64,000 nt of DNA. It comes from Planctomycetota bacterium (GTDB taxonomy: Bacteria; Planctomycetota; UBA8742; UBA2392). The translations under genes and the position numbers were made by a program. This document shows positions 16,295 to 23,892 of this stretch, one piece after another (position 1 is the first letter of the stretch; every line of letters begins with the position of its first letter). The stretch is taken from contig JACKID010000001.1 in the NCBI GenBank assembly GCA_020638675.1, forward strand, positions 186,001 to 250,000, written 5' to 3'. A model generated the notes under the pieces. That model was not told the origin of the DNA, did not search any database, and worked only from the letters and a program-made list of their open reading frames with translations.

Positions 16295-16629
16295 TGGCCT
16301 ACGACGAAGCACTGGCGGACCGCGCGCGGTCTGCGCTGAAGGGCGTGAACGGGCTCGCCGAACGCAAGATGTTCGGCGGGCTCTGCTTCACCGTGAACGG
16401 CAACATGGTGTGCGGCATCATGGACGACAAGCTGATGCTGCGAGTCGGCAAGGACAACTACGACGCCACGCTGAAGCTCAAGCACGTCGAGCCGATGACC
16501 TTCACCGGCAAGCCCATGAAAAGCATGGTCTACGTCGCGCCCGCCGCCTGCAAAACCCCAGCGGCCGTAAAGCCCTGGGTAAAGCGCGCCCTCGACTTCG
16601 CAAAAACCCTGCCGCCAAAGAAGAAGTAG
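16294..16629 (+). CDS. TfoX N-terminal-domain protein
   Basis: A 111-residue protein consisting of the TfoX N-terminal domain only (ARSALKGVNGLAERKMFGGL, CFTVNGNMVCGIMDDKLMLR, FTGKPMKSMVYVAP), with a Lys-rich tail. Full-length TfoX/Sxy regulators have a further C-terminal domain that is absent here. Stand-alone versions are common and their role is unknown. It is coupled to the DinB gene by a one-base overlap. A REP-like repeat starts 5 bases past its stop codon. Confidence 0.85.
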   Translation: MAYDEALADRARSALKGVNGLAERKMFGGLCFTVNGNMVCGIMDDKLMLRVGKDNYDATLKLKHVEPMTFTGKPMKSMVYVAPAACKTPAAVKPWVKRALDFAKTLPPKKK

Positions 16630-16633
16630 AAAC

Positions 16634-16671
16634 GGGGTCAGGCTCCACGCCAAAGGCGGGTGCCTGGCCCC
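16634..16671. repeat. REP doublet (GGGGTCAGGCTCC / GGTGCCTGGCCCC)
   Basis: Two REP-type motifs in inverted orientation, at 16634-16646 and 16659-16671, can pair as a hairpin with one or two mismatches. They belong to the same GGGGTCAGGC family that borders and fills the RAYT transposase gene at 17690-18583. Confidence 0.75.
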
Positions 16672-16783
16672 ACTTCCACGGCACACGTAAGCCAGGCTGG
16701 CAACATGCTAGCAGGGGTCGGAAGATGTAGCGTGAACACTACGAGGCACAAAATCGGCCACTAACCCACATAAACAGGTCAAC

Positions 16784-16808
16784 AAAAAGTAGCCTGACCC
16801 CTTTTTAG
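16784..16808. repeat. RAYT-unit end, copy 1
   Basis: AAAGTAGCCTGACCCC followed by TTTTTAG. It is identical over 23 bases to the inverted copy at 17630-17652 and nearly so to the direct copy at 18576-18597. Confidence 0.85.
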
Positions 16809-16922
16809 TTCCCGACTGATTCCACACTCATAACTGCCAAGACGGCATTTTCGGTAACGACACCCATGCGAAACAGGTAGGCACGATCGAATACTAATGC
16901 AAAACCTAAAGAAGACAAAAAG

Positions 16923-17384
16923 CTACGGCGTCTTCCTTTTCGCCTGGGCAAGATTTGTACTAACGACGAGTGCAACCAGCACCAAAGTGTGTAGCAGAAG
17001 GTCGAATGAGCTACTCCCTCGTGCAATGCCTTGTCCGATGATGATCGCCGCGCCACCGACTTGCAGAGAGGCAACTACCGCAGCACTCCTCCGAGCAGGC
17101 ACGAGTTCCGTTGCCGAGGAGCCCATTTGGGATCCGGCGCGCCAGGAGATTATCTTCCGGAAAACGAACAATCCTTCTGCCGCTACTATTGTCGCGGTGC
17201 CAACAAACACGCAGGTGTAGTCCCATGGTGAAATTGCGCTAGGGAACAAGTGCATTGCCAGTCCGGCCCAAGTGCCGAACAACGCAACAATGCAAGCAGT
17301 CAACACTGATACCGCCGCCCCGACACTGCGCACAGAATCGGGAATCCGCTGCGGAGAGTCTTCATGTTTGAGTTCGATTGCCAT
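16923..17384 (-). CDS. Four-helix integral membrane protein, unknown
   Basis: A 153-residue protein with four predicted membrane helices (VGAAVSVLTACIVALFGTWA, YTCVFVGTATIVAAEGLFVF, AAVVASLQVGGAAIIIGQGI, LLLHTLVLVALVVSTNLAQA), a short charged N-terminus (MAIELKHEDSPQRIPDSVRS) and a basic C-terminus. I recognise no family. The DNA here is less GC-rich than the surroundings and the gene lies between two inverted copies of the RAYT-unit end, so it may be cargo brought in with the repeats. A small ORF ends 9 bases upstream on the same strand. Confidence 0.55.
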   Translation of the reverse strand: MAIELKHEDSPQRIPDSVRSVGAAVSVLTACIVALFGTWAGLAMHLFPSAISPWDYTCVFVGTATIVAAEGLFVFRKIISWRAGSQMGSSATELVPARRSAAVVASLQVGGAAIIIGQGIARGSSSFDLLLHTLVLVALVVSTNLAQAKRKTP

Positions 17385-17393
17385 AATAGCGTC

Positions 17394-17546
17394 CTACTCG
17401 TAATCGGCTTTGAGATCCTCTAGAATGTCAGTAGCGTCACGCCCGTTCATCGCACCGGAATTATTGTCAGCGCCACCACTGTGGTGTCTCGCGTACGTAC
17501 GTTCTGTCACTCGCGGCGGCTCGAGATTTACATCATGGTGAGCCAT
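17394..17546 (-). CDS. Small ORF or 5'-truncated gene fragment
   Basis: From ATG 17546 this encodes 50 residues (MAHHDVNLEPPRVTERTYAR..., ending DILEDLKADYE) and stops 9 bases before the membrane-protein gene. The same frame stays open upstream (VPTNVQKAVVYKGVAWVKED) as far as the repeat end at 17630-17652, where it meets a stop. This suggests a longer gene whose 5' end was cut off when the repeat arrived. Function unknown. Confidence 0.4.
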   Translation of the reverse strand: MAHHDVNLEPPRVTERTYARHHSGGADNNSGAMNGRDATDILEDLKADYE

Positions 17547-17689
17547 TACGAGCCAGTCTTCTTTCACCCAAGCGACGCCCTTATAAACTACGGCCTTCTG
17601 AACGTTTGTAGGTACCTTGTTGGGGACGCCTAAAAAGGGGTCAGGCTACTTTATATTGCCCTATCATCGTGGGTTTGTAGCATTTCCGG

Positions 17690-18583
17690 ATGCCTCGACC
17701 TGTCCGTCTTGCTCCTGCTGACTTCTGCTACCATGTTATCAACCGTGGCAACGGTCGGGCCGAAGTTTTCCATAAGCCCGACGACTACGCGGCCTTCCTG
17801 CGCATCCTCTCGCTGGCCTGCGAGCGCCACGACATGCGGCTGCTGGCCTGGTGCCTGATGCCCAACCATTTCCACTTCGTGGTGTGGCCGCGCCGCGACG
17901 GCGACCTGCCGCGCATGATGCAGTGGCTCACGACCTGCCACGTGCGCCGCTATCACCGCCACAACAAGGGCTCCGGCCATGTCTGGCAGGGGCGCTACAA
18001 GTCGTTCATCGCAGAGGGCGGCCGGCACCTGCTGGCCGTGCTGAAGTACGTCGAGCGCAACCCGGTGCGTGCCGGTTTGGTCAAGCGCTCAGAGCACTGG
18101 CCGTGGTCCAGTGTTGCGGCGTGGGCGGAAAATGGGTCTGGCTCCCGCAGGGTGCCTGACCCACTCTCCGCCATGGGTACAGCGCGCGAAAGTCACGATT
18201 CGAGAGGGGGTCAGGCACAAGTTTCTGCCGCTGCGCGTCAGAAATTGAGCCAGACCCCGGGGCGCCAGACTCCGGTTGCGGGAAAGGGGTCAGGCACCTC
18301 CGCTTCGCTACGGAGCCAGACCCCTTTTCCGGAGCCAGACCCCATTTCTGCTGACCCACCGATCGAGCAATGGCTGCAGCGTGGGCCCACGCCCCGGCCG
18401 AGTGACTGGCTGCGTTGGGTGAATGGCGACGAAGAGGCCGAGTTGCTGGCGCGGCTGCGCGAGTGCGTCAACCGCGGCGCACCGTTCGGCAACGCAACCT
18501 GGCGCGAAAACGCGGCGCGTAAGCTGGGGCTGGAATCAAGCCTGAGGCCGCGAGGTCGGCCTCCCAGGCGCAAAGAAAAGTAG
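17690..18583 (+). CDS. REP-associated tyrosine transposase (RAYT, IS200/Y1 family)
   Basis: A 297-residue Y1-type single-strand DNA transposase. Visible are LAPADFCYHVINRGNGRAEV, the HUH motif in MPNHFHFVVWP, the helix MMQWLTTCHVRRYHRHN, and the catalytic Tyr in the typical AVLKYVERNPVRAGLVKRSE followed by WPWSSV. RAYTs act on REP palindromes in the host genome. Between residues 148 and 220 the normal fold is interrupted by a low-complexity stretch encoded by eight REP-type motifs. A C-terminal part (GPTPRPSDWLRWVNGDEEAE...GNATWRENAARKLGLESSLR) resumes the family sequence. It is probably active or recently active. Confidence 0.92.
   Translation: MPRPVRLAPADFCYHVINRGNGRAEVFHKPDDYAAFLRILSLACERHDMRLLAWCLMPNHFHFVVWPRRDGDLPRMMQWLTTCHVRRYHRHNKGSGHVWQGRYKSFIAEGGRHLLAVLKYVERNPVRAGLVKRSEHWPWSSVAAWAENGSGSRRVPDPLSAMGTARESHDSRGGQAQVSAAARQKLSQTPGRQTPVAGKGSGTSASLRSQTPFPEPDPISADPPIEQWLQRGPTPRPSDWLRWVNGDEEAELLARLRECVNRGAPFGNATWRENAARKLGLESSLRPRGRPPRRKEK
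18134..18343. repeat. Array of REP-type motifs inside the RAYT coding region
   Basis: Motifs of the GGGGTCAGGCACC / GGAGCCAGACCCC family occur at 18134, 18151, 18207, 18247, 18286, 18312 and 18331, plus a degenerate GCGCCAGACTCC near 18262, in alternating orientation. The reading frame stays open through all of them. Confidence 0.85.
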
Positions 18584-18593
18584 CCTGACCCCT

Positions 18594-19919
18594 TTATGCC
18601 TTGAACAGGGCGTCGTGGAGGGCGGGGATGGTTTTCTGGATGTCGTTGTCGTCGATCAGGAAGCTCAGGTTGATCTTGTTTGCGCCCTGGCTGATCATTT
18701 CGACGTTCACGTCCGCATCTCTCAGCGCCGTGAACACTTTGGCACCGAGCCCGCGCTGCTTCTTCACGTTCTTGCCGACCACGCAGACGATCGACTTGTC
18801 CGTCACGACGTGCACGCGCCCGAACTGCTCCATTGCCTTGACCGCGCCATTGAGATCGCTGGCGCCCGGGCAGGTCATGCTGACGCTGATCTCGCTGGTC
18901 GAGATCATGTCGATGTCCACCTTCTCGCGCCCGAGTACGTCGAAGACCTTCGCCAGAAAGCCCGGCTGCCCGAGCATCTGCGTACTCTCGATCGTGATCA
19001 CCGCCTGGTTTTCCTTGTAGGCGATGCTGGTGACCATGTTCGGGTTTTCGCCGCCGTCTTCGGTGATCACCGTGCCCGGGTGCTCCGGGCGGTTGGTGTT
19101 CAGCACGCGGACGGGGATGTTCTTCTTGATCGCCGGCAGCAGCGTGCTCGGGTGCAGCACGCGCCCGCCGTAGTAGGCAAGCTCGCTCGCCTCCGCAAAG
19201 CTCATGGCGGCGATGCTGTGCGCGGTCTTCACCAGGCTCGGGTCGGCCGTCATGACGCCGTCGGTGTCGGTCCAGATTTCGCACTCTTCGGCGTCGAGGC
19301 CGGCGGCGAAGCAGGTGGCCGTGAAGTCGCTGCCGTTGCGCCCGACGGTGCTGATTTCGCCACCGCTGGTCTTGCCGACGAAGCCGGTGATGACGGGCAG
19401 AACGTCGCTGCCGACGCGGCGCTTGAACTCGGTGATCATGCGCGCCTCATAGCCGTGCAGCGGGCGCGCGCTGCCGAAGTTCTCGTCGGTGATGAAGCCA
19501 AGGTCCCAGGCGTCGAATGCTTCGGCCTTGACGCCGTTGCGCGTGAAGTAGTCGGCGATTACGCGCACGGACATGCGTTCGCCGAAGCTGGCGAGATAGT
19601 CGAGGCTGCGGCGCGAGGCCTCGCGTACGAGGCTGATGCCGCGCAGCAGGTCTTCAATCTCGCGGAAAAAGCTGTCCAGCAGGTTGTGGTCGCAGCCGCA
19701 GCCCTTCAGCACGCGGCGCTGTTTTTCCACCACAGGGGCGGCGTCCGCCTCGCCCTTCGCGGCGGCCTTGCCTGCGTTGAGCAGCGCGTCGGTCACGCCC
19801 TTGTGCGCTGAGGAAACGATCACGGGACGGCGCTTGGCGCGGCCCTTCGCGATATCGAGCACCTTGGCGATCTGGTTTTCATCGGCGACGCTGCTGCCGC
19901 CAAACTTCATGACTAGCAT
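18594..19919 (-). CDS. lysC: Aspartate kinase
   Basis: A 441-residue monofunctional aspartokinase, the first step to lysine, threonine and methionine. I start it at ATG 19919 (MLVMKFGGSSVADENQIAKV); an upstream in-frame start would add a non-conserved leader. It has the kinase motifs KFGGSSV, SFGERMSVRVIADYF, GRNGSDFTATCFAAGL, and EIWTDTDGVMTADPSLV. Two C-terminal ACT domains follow (VITIESTQMLGQPGFLAKVF, ISTSEISVSM, and IVCVVGKNVKKQRGLGAKVF, MISQGANKINLSFLID), which imply feedback control by an amino acid. A CCCTTCGA-type repeat lies in its upstream region and its stop codon lies in the RAYT repeat end. Confidence 0.95.
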   Translation of the reverse strand: MLVMKFGGSSVADENQIAKVLDIAKGRAKRRPVIVSSAHKGVTDALLNAGKAAAKGEADAAPVVEKQRRVLKGCGCDHNLLDSFFREIEDLLRGISLVREASRRSLDYLASFGERMSVRVIADYFTRNGVKAEAFDAWDLGFITDENFGSARPLHGYEARMITEFKRRVGSDVLPVITGFVGKTSGGEISTVGRNGSDFTATCFAAGLDAEECEIWTDTDGVMTADPSLVKTAHSIAAMSFAEASELAYYGGRVLHPSTLLPAIKKNIPVRVLNTNRPEHPGTVITEDGGENPNMVTSIAYKENQAVITIESTQMLGQPGFLAKVFDVLGREKVDIDMISTSEISVSMTCPGASDLNGAVKAMEQFGRVHVVTDKSIVCVVGKNVKKQRGLGAKVFTALRDADVNVEMISQGANKINLSFLIDDNDIQKTIPALHDALFKA

Positions 19920-19940
19920 GGACCTATTCCTTGAGCCGGC

Positions 19941-19961
19941 GCCCTTCGAGTCCCTCAGGGC
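19941..19961. repeat. CCCTTCGA...CTCAGGG dispersed element, copy A
   Basis: GCCCTTCGAGTCCCTCAGGGC, an imperfect palindrome 22 bases upstream of the lysC start codon. Related copies are at 21163-21192 and 30698-30719. Confidence 0.7.
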
Positions 19962-20072
19962 GGGCGAAACACTAGCAACTGCCCTATCGGCCGCAACCGC
20001 GCGCAATCCCGCAGGCCAACTTGCGGCTCAAGAAAGTACCGCGGATCTGCCGAAACTGACCTGGGAGACCCG

Positions 20073-20387
20073 ATGGCGTCGATGCGTGAATCCATCCGTG
20101 AAAGCCTGCGCATGCAGGGGCGCGACTATTCGCTGATCGCGGTGGCCATCATGTTCGCCATTTTCGGGCTCGCCATGAGCAACAGTGTTATCCCGAACTA
20201 CCACGAACAGCACGCGCTCGAGGCCCGCAAGGCCGAGTTGGAGCAGCAGGTGCGCGACGCCCGCGCCGCCAACGCGCGGCTGGAAGACGAGATCGAGGCG
20301 CTCGACGACCCGTACTACATGGCCCAGTGGCTGCGCGCGCACCTCGGCTACAGGGACGCGCTGGTCGAGGGCGATGACCCGAAATAG
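20073..20387 (+). CDS. FtsB/DivIC-like septum protein
   Basis: A 104-residue bitopic protein: a short basic cytoplasmic N-terminus (MASMRESIRESLRMQGRDYS), one membrane helix (LIAVAIMFAIFGLAMSNSVI), a coiled coil (HALEARKAELEQQVRDARAA, NARLEDEIEALDD) and the FtsB-type end DPYYMAQWLRAHLGYRDALV. FtsB bridges FtsL and FtsQ at the division site. The gene is divergent from lysC. It is not in a cell-division cluster, so the symbol is left blank, but the architecture is distinctive. Confidence 0.82.
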   Translation: MASMRESIRESLRMQGRDYSLIAVAIMFAIFGLAMSNSVIPNYHEQHALEARKAELEQQVRDARAANARLEDEIEALDDPYYMAQWLRAHLGYRDALVEGDDPK

Positions 20388-20421
20388 CCCGGCCAGCTAT
20401 GGTCGGGGTTGGATACCAGTC

Positions 20422-20441
20422 CCCGGGCGTTGCCGCCCGGG
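20422..20441. terminator. Hairpin between convergent ftsB-like and mog genes
   Basis: CCCGGGCG, loop TTGC, CGCCCGGG. An eight-pair GC stem between convergent stop codons with no T-tract. Confidence 0.55.
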
Positions 20442-20990
20442 CTATTCGCGTTTCTTGGCGTGCTTCGGGCGGAACGCCTTGCAGTACGCCTCGTCCGTTT
20501 CCAGGTACGGGCCTTCCAGCAAGTCAATGCAGTAGGGCACGGCCGGGAAGACGGCCATCAGGCAGTCGTGGATGGCGGGCGGGTTGCCCGGCAGGTTGAT
20601 CAGCAGCGTCTTGCCGCGAATGCCCGCTGTCTGGCGCGACAGGATCGCGGTCGGGACGACCTTCAGGCTCTCGGCGCGCATCAACTCGCCGAAACCGGGC
20701 ATCAGCTTGTCGCAGACGGCTTCGGTGGCGTCGGGCGTCACGTCGCGGACGGCCGGCCCGGTGCCGCCGGTGGTGACGACGAGGCAGCACTCTTCGTCGT
20801 CGCACAGGTCGATCAGCGTTTCCTGGATGATGTCGGATTCGTCCGGAATGACGACCTCGACGGCTTCCCAGAGGCTGACGAGAATCTTCGACAGCTCGGC
20901 CACGATTGCGGGCCCGCCCTTGTCTTCATATTCGCCGCGTGCCGCACGGTCCGACACGGTCACGATTCCGATGCGTGCAGGTTCAGTCAT
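20442..20990 (-). CDS. mog: Molybdopterin adenylyltransferase-like protein (MogA/MoaB)
   Basis: A 182-residue protein of the MogA/MoaB family, which adenylates molybdopterin before metal insertion. The motifs are IGIVTVSDRAARGEYEDKGG at the N-terminus, LVVTTGGTGPAVRDVTPDAT for substrate binding, and LSRQTAGIRGKTLLINLPGN followed by PPAIHDCLMAVFPAVPYCID. Length is normal. No other molybdenum cofactor gene lies in the window. MogA and MoaB cannot be separated here; the TTGGTG and RxTxGIRGxTL signature fits either. Confidence 0.9.
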   Translation of the reverse strand: MTEPARIGIVTVSDRAARGEYEDKGGPAIVAELSKILVSLWEAVEVVIPDESDIIQETLIDLCDDEECCLVVTTGGTGPAVRDVTPDATEAVCDKLMPGFGELMRAESLKVVPTAILSRQTAGIRGKTLLINLPGNPPAIHDCLMAVFPAVPYCIDLLEGPYLETDEAYCKAFRPKHAKKRE

Positions 20991-21162
20991 GGAGGCGTTT
21001 TAGCGTCTTAAGCTCGGCTCGAAAACACTTCGGAGATGCAACCATGAGTAGACATAGGTGCACATGTCCGAGGAGGTGTGCTTATGGCTGCTCTGGGGAG
21101 TGGGCCTGCCATGAGCGAAGCGGGGGCAATCAACGCTAGTTGATCACCCCCGCGAGTCGAAT

Positions 21163-21192
21163 GCCCTTCGACTCGCTTCGCTCGCTCAGGGC
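21163..21192. repeat. CCCTTCGA...CTCAGGG dispersed element, copy B
   Basis: A 30-base imperfect palindrome: GCCCTTCGA, then CTCGCTTCGCTCG, then CTCAGGGC. It lies just past the tRNA-Gln terminator in a gene-free stretch (21000-21227) that is otherwise featureless. Confidence 0.75.
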
Positions 21193-21228
21193 AAACGAAA
21201 CGCCCGGCTGGCGCCGGGCGTTTCGTTT
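21193..21228 (-). terminator. Terminator of tRNA-Gln
   Basis: The arms AAACGAAACGCCCGGC and GCCGGGCGTTTCGTTT form a perfect 16-base stem with loop TGGC. It begins at the last base of the tRNA CCA end and abuts the CCCTTCGA element. Confidence 0.8.
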
Positions 21229-21302
21229 GGTTGGCCCACAGGGACTCGAACCCCAAATACCTGAACCAGAATCAGGTGTGTTACCAATTACACCATGGGC
21301 CA
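21228..21302 (-). tRNA. tRNA-Gln, anticodon CTG
   Basis: On the minus strand, a seven-pair acceptor stem TGGCCCA/TGGGCCA encloses a D arm (GTG...CAC). The anticodon stem CCTGA/TCAGG has loop TTCTGGT giving anticodon CTG, and the T loop is TTCGAGT. The discriminator base is A and the CCA end is encoded. It stands alone, not in a cluster. Confidence 0.95.
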
Positions 21303-21459
21303 GCGGGCGAGAAACTAACTAGGGCTCACTAAGCGTCAAGCCCCGGAAACTGCGTAATCCACGCGTGACACATACCGTTTCTGGTGGCAACATCCCGCGC
21401 ATTCCCGTACTACAGAACGAGCGGAAGTTTCCGCCCGTCGGGGCCCAGGAGCGATTCAG

Positions 21460-22572
21460 ATGAATGACTCGAAAACTCGAGTGTGGACACGACTTTCCCT
21501 CGCGGGCGTGCTGGTTGTGCTGTTCGCCGGAATTACCGTCGGCGGCGCCATGATCGGCGCGCAGGACGGCACGAAAACCGTCGACAACCCCGCGCCGCTG
21601 GACGAAGCAACCCAGCGCGCCATCGACGCCGCCGTCAAGAAAGCGCTGGCACAGGCCGAGGCCGACAAGCCCCAGCCCCGCCGCACGGCGTACGTGGACT
21701 TCCTCACGCTGCTCAAGAGCGACAAGCCGCTCGCCATCAAGCAGCAGGAAGAAGCCGAGAAAATGGACGAGACGATGGCGGACATCGAGAAGCGCTGGGG
21801 CGACGAGATCAAGGCCCAGCAGCGCGAGCGCGAGCTGCACAAGCCCAACACGCATGAATACCGCCAGGCCATGCAGCGGCAGCTCGACGCCGCGAAGAAC
21901 ATGTACGAGGAAAAGCTGCAGTATGAGCAGCTCGCCAAGTCCGAGCTGCGCGACTTCGGCATTGATCGGTTCAAGGCTCTCAAGAACCTCGCGGCCGACA
22001 TGGCCAAGGAAGTGGGCTACAACGAAGTGTTGAACATCGTCCATGACATCGAGGACGTGACCGCCCAGGAAGACAGCTTCCAGGCGCTGCAGCAGCAGTT
22101 GCTGATCAGCCCGGTGCTTTACTACGAGCCCGAGCACGACATCACGGCCAAGGTGCAGGCGGAAGCCGACAAGCGCTGGGGCAGCAACATCAGCATCGTC
22201 CCGTTTGACGCCAAGACCGGCAGCGGCGGCGTGAGTTTCACCATTGAGGGCGGCGCGACGAAGTTGAAGCGCAACGCGGACGGCGAAATCGAAATCCGCC
22301 TCGGGCAGAACGGAAACTTCGCCGTAGAGGTTCTGGAGAAAGACCAGCACGCTGAAGGCGACAAGGCCAAAGTCCGCTGGAGCAAGCGTGGCATCAACGT
22401 CGGTGACCTCGGTGCCGACGGCGGCTACAAGGCGCCCGACACATTCCCGCTGGCAGGCGACACGTTCGTGATCACCGCCCGCAGCGCCGTGGACCCGACG
22501 GTCAGTGAAGACGTCACCATCCGCCTGCTCGACAAGGACGGGAACCGCATGAAGGCCAAGGAAGGCGAGTAA
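21460..22572 (+). CDS. OmpH/Skp-like periplasmic chaperone with an extra C-terminal domain
   Basis: A 370-residue protein with a signal-anchor (LSLAGVLVVLFAGITVGGAM), followed by a Skp-type region (AYVDFLTLLKSDKPLAIKQQ...) with a long coiled coil rich in Glu, Lys and Gln (HEYRQAMQRQLDAAKNMYEE, KLQYEQLAKSELRDFGIDR) and a conserved end (LAADMAKEVGYNEVLNIVHD). Skp holds unfolded outer-membrane proteins. Residues 230-370 form an additional beta-rich domain not found in classical Skp (160 residues). The gene is 9 bases before lpxD, the usual neighbour of ompH. Confidence 0.8.
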   Translation: MNDSKTRVWTRLSLAGVLVVLFAGITVGGAMIGAQDGTKTVDNPAPLDEATQRAIDAAVKKALAQAEADKPQPRRTAYVDFLTLLKSDKPLAIKQQEEAEKMDETMADIEKRWGDEIKAQQRERELHKPNTHEYRQAMQRQLDAAKNMYEEKLQYEQLAKSELRDFGIDRFKALKNLAADMAKEVGYNEVLNIVHDIEDVTAQEDSFQALQQQLLISPVLYYEPEHDITAKVQAEADKRWGSNISIVPFDAKTGSGGVSFTIEGGATKLKRNADGEIEIRLGQNGNFAVEVLEKDQHAEGDKAKVRWSKRGINVGDLGADGGYKAPDTFPLAGDTFVITARSAVDPTVSEDVTIRLLDKDGNRMKAKEGE

Positions 22573-22581
22573 GGGGCGCGC

Positions 22582-23706
22582 ATGAAGCTCAAAGATCTGG
22601 CACAGGTGTGCGGTGCGAAACTCGAGGGCGACGGCGAGCGCGAGATCAACGACGTCGCCAAGCCGGACGCCGCCAAGCCCGACCAGGTCTGCTTCATCGC
22701 CCACAAGAAGTACCTGCCGCTGCTTGAGAAATCCAAGCCCGGCGCCGTCATCGCGGCCGCGGGCATGGCCATCCCGCAGGGCACGCCGGTGCTGCGCGTG
22801 GCCGACGCCGACCTGGCCTTCAGCAAGGCCGTCACGGCCCTGCGCGGCGAAATGATCCGCCCGCTGCCCGGCATCGCCGAGCACACGGTGATCGGCGGCG
22901 ACTTCCAGATGGGCGAGAATTCCAGCGTCGGCCCGTTCTGCGTAATCGGCAGCGACGTCAAGCTCGGCAGGAACGTGATCGTCTACCCGCAGTGCTACAT
23001 CGGCGACGGTGTCACGATCGGCGACGACACGATCCTGTACCCGCGCGTCACGATCATGGAGCGTTGCAAGGTCGGCAATCGCAACATCATCCACCCGGGC
23101 GCGGTGATCGGCGCGGATGGCTTCGGCTTCCACTTCAACGCGGGCAAGTTCGAGAAGGCGCCGCAGCGCGGCACCGTCGAGCTTGAGGACGACGTCGAGA
23201 TCGGCGCCAACACCACGGTGGACCGCGCCCGCTTTGACGTCACCCGCCTCAAGCGCGGCACCAAGCTCGATAACCTGGTCCAGATCGGGCACAACGTCGA
23301 GGTCGGCCAGCACTGCGTGATCGCGGCCGGCACCGGCGTCGGCGGCAGCGCCGTGCTGAAAGACTACGTCCAGCTTGGCGGCGGCTCCGGCATTGCCGAC
23401 CACCTCACCATCGGCATGGGCGCGCGGGTGGCGGCCATGACCGGCGTGATGCAGGACGTCGACCCGGGCATGAAGATGGCGGGCCTGCCGGCCGACGAAG
23501 GCCGAGCGTTCATGAAGCGCGAGGCGGCGGTGCGCAAGCTGCCGCAGCTGATGGCCGAGTTCCGCGAACTGAAGGCGCAGGTCGAGAAGCTGACCGGCAA
23601 GGTAGGCGGCTTCGACCAGGTGGATGACGACGAAGAGGACAAGGAAGCCGAGTCGGGCGAATTCACCCGCTTCATCCGCAACCGCCCCAAGCCCATCGAA
23701 GAGTAG
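22582..23706 (+). CDS. lpxD: UDP-3-O-acylglucosamine N-acyltransferase
   Basis: A 374-residue trimeric left-handed beta-helix enzyme, the third step of lipid A synthesis. It has the N-terminal uridine-binding domain (MKLKDLAQVCGAKLEGDGER, CFIAHKKYLPLL), the hexapeptide repeats (IGDGVTIGDDTILYPRVTI, HPGAVIGADGFGFHF) and the catalytic histidine in LVQIGHNVEVGQHCVIAAGT. The C-terminal helix RKLPQLMAEFRELKAQVEKL is followed by an acidic tail. It forms an operon with the ompH-like gene, as in many Gram-negatives. Confidence 0.96.
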   Translation: MKLKDLAQVCGAKLEGDGEREINDVAKPDAAKPDQVCFIAHKKYLPLLEKSKPGAVIAAAGMAIPQGTPVLRVADADLAFSKAVTALRGEMIRPLPGIAEHTVIGGDFQMGENSSVGPFCVIGSDVKLGRNVIVYPQCYIGDGVTIGDDTILYPRVTIMERCKVGNRNIIHPGAVIGADGFGFHFNAGKFEKAPQRGTVELEDDVEIGANTTVDRARFDVTRLKRGTKLDNLVQIGHNVEVGQHCVIAAGTGVGGSAVLKDYVQLGGGSGIADHLTIGMGARVAAMTGVMQDVDPGMKMAGLPADEGRAFMKREAAVRKLPQLMAEFRELKAQVEKLTGKVGGFDQVDDDEEDKEAESGEFTRFIRNRPKPIEE

Positions 23707-23892
23707 CCCCAGAAAAAACCGCGCGCGGCTCAGCGAAGCCGCGCTGTGCGTGCCCTGTCGCCTCGCGCGAAAGCGCAGGCTCACGCTCTCTCTCCAGTTC
23801 TCGGACGAGGCGTCAACGGCGGGCGTCAGGAAGATGGTTTCTCGGTGCTGTGACTTCCGTTATCCTCCGAACACTATTGAGAGGGTGAATCC

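Larger units (their letters stand above)
17630..18597 (+). mobile_element. RAYT unit bounded by inverted repeat ends
   Basis: The REP-associated tyrosine transposase gene is bracketed by CTAAAAAGGGGTCAGGCTAC (17630 on) and its inverse AAAAGTAGCCTGACCCCTTT (18576 on). The right end supplies the stop codon of the transposase (TAG, 18581-18583) and overlaps the stop codon of lysC on the other strand (18594-18596). The unit therefore sits directly against lysC without visibly damaging it. Confidence 0.8.

Noticed and set aside
16805..17074. An 89-codon minus-strand frame downstream of the membrane-protein gene
   Set aside because: It overlaps the four-helix membrane-protein gene in another frame and has no ribosome binding site or conserved look.
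19920..20006. An earlier in-frame start for lysC
   Set aside because: It would add 29 residues with no match to aspartokinases, and it would read through the CCCTTCGA repeat.
21319..23784. An 821-codon open frame on the minus strand opposite ompH-lpxD
   Set aside because: It is the mirror frame of two well-supported genes in GC-rich DNA, with low-complexity His/Ala/Arg-rich translation and no domains.
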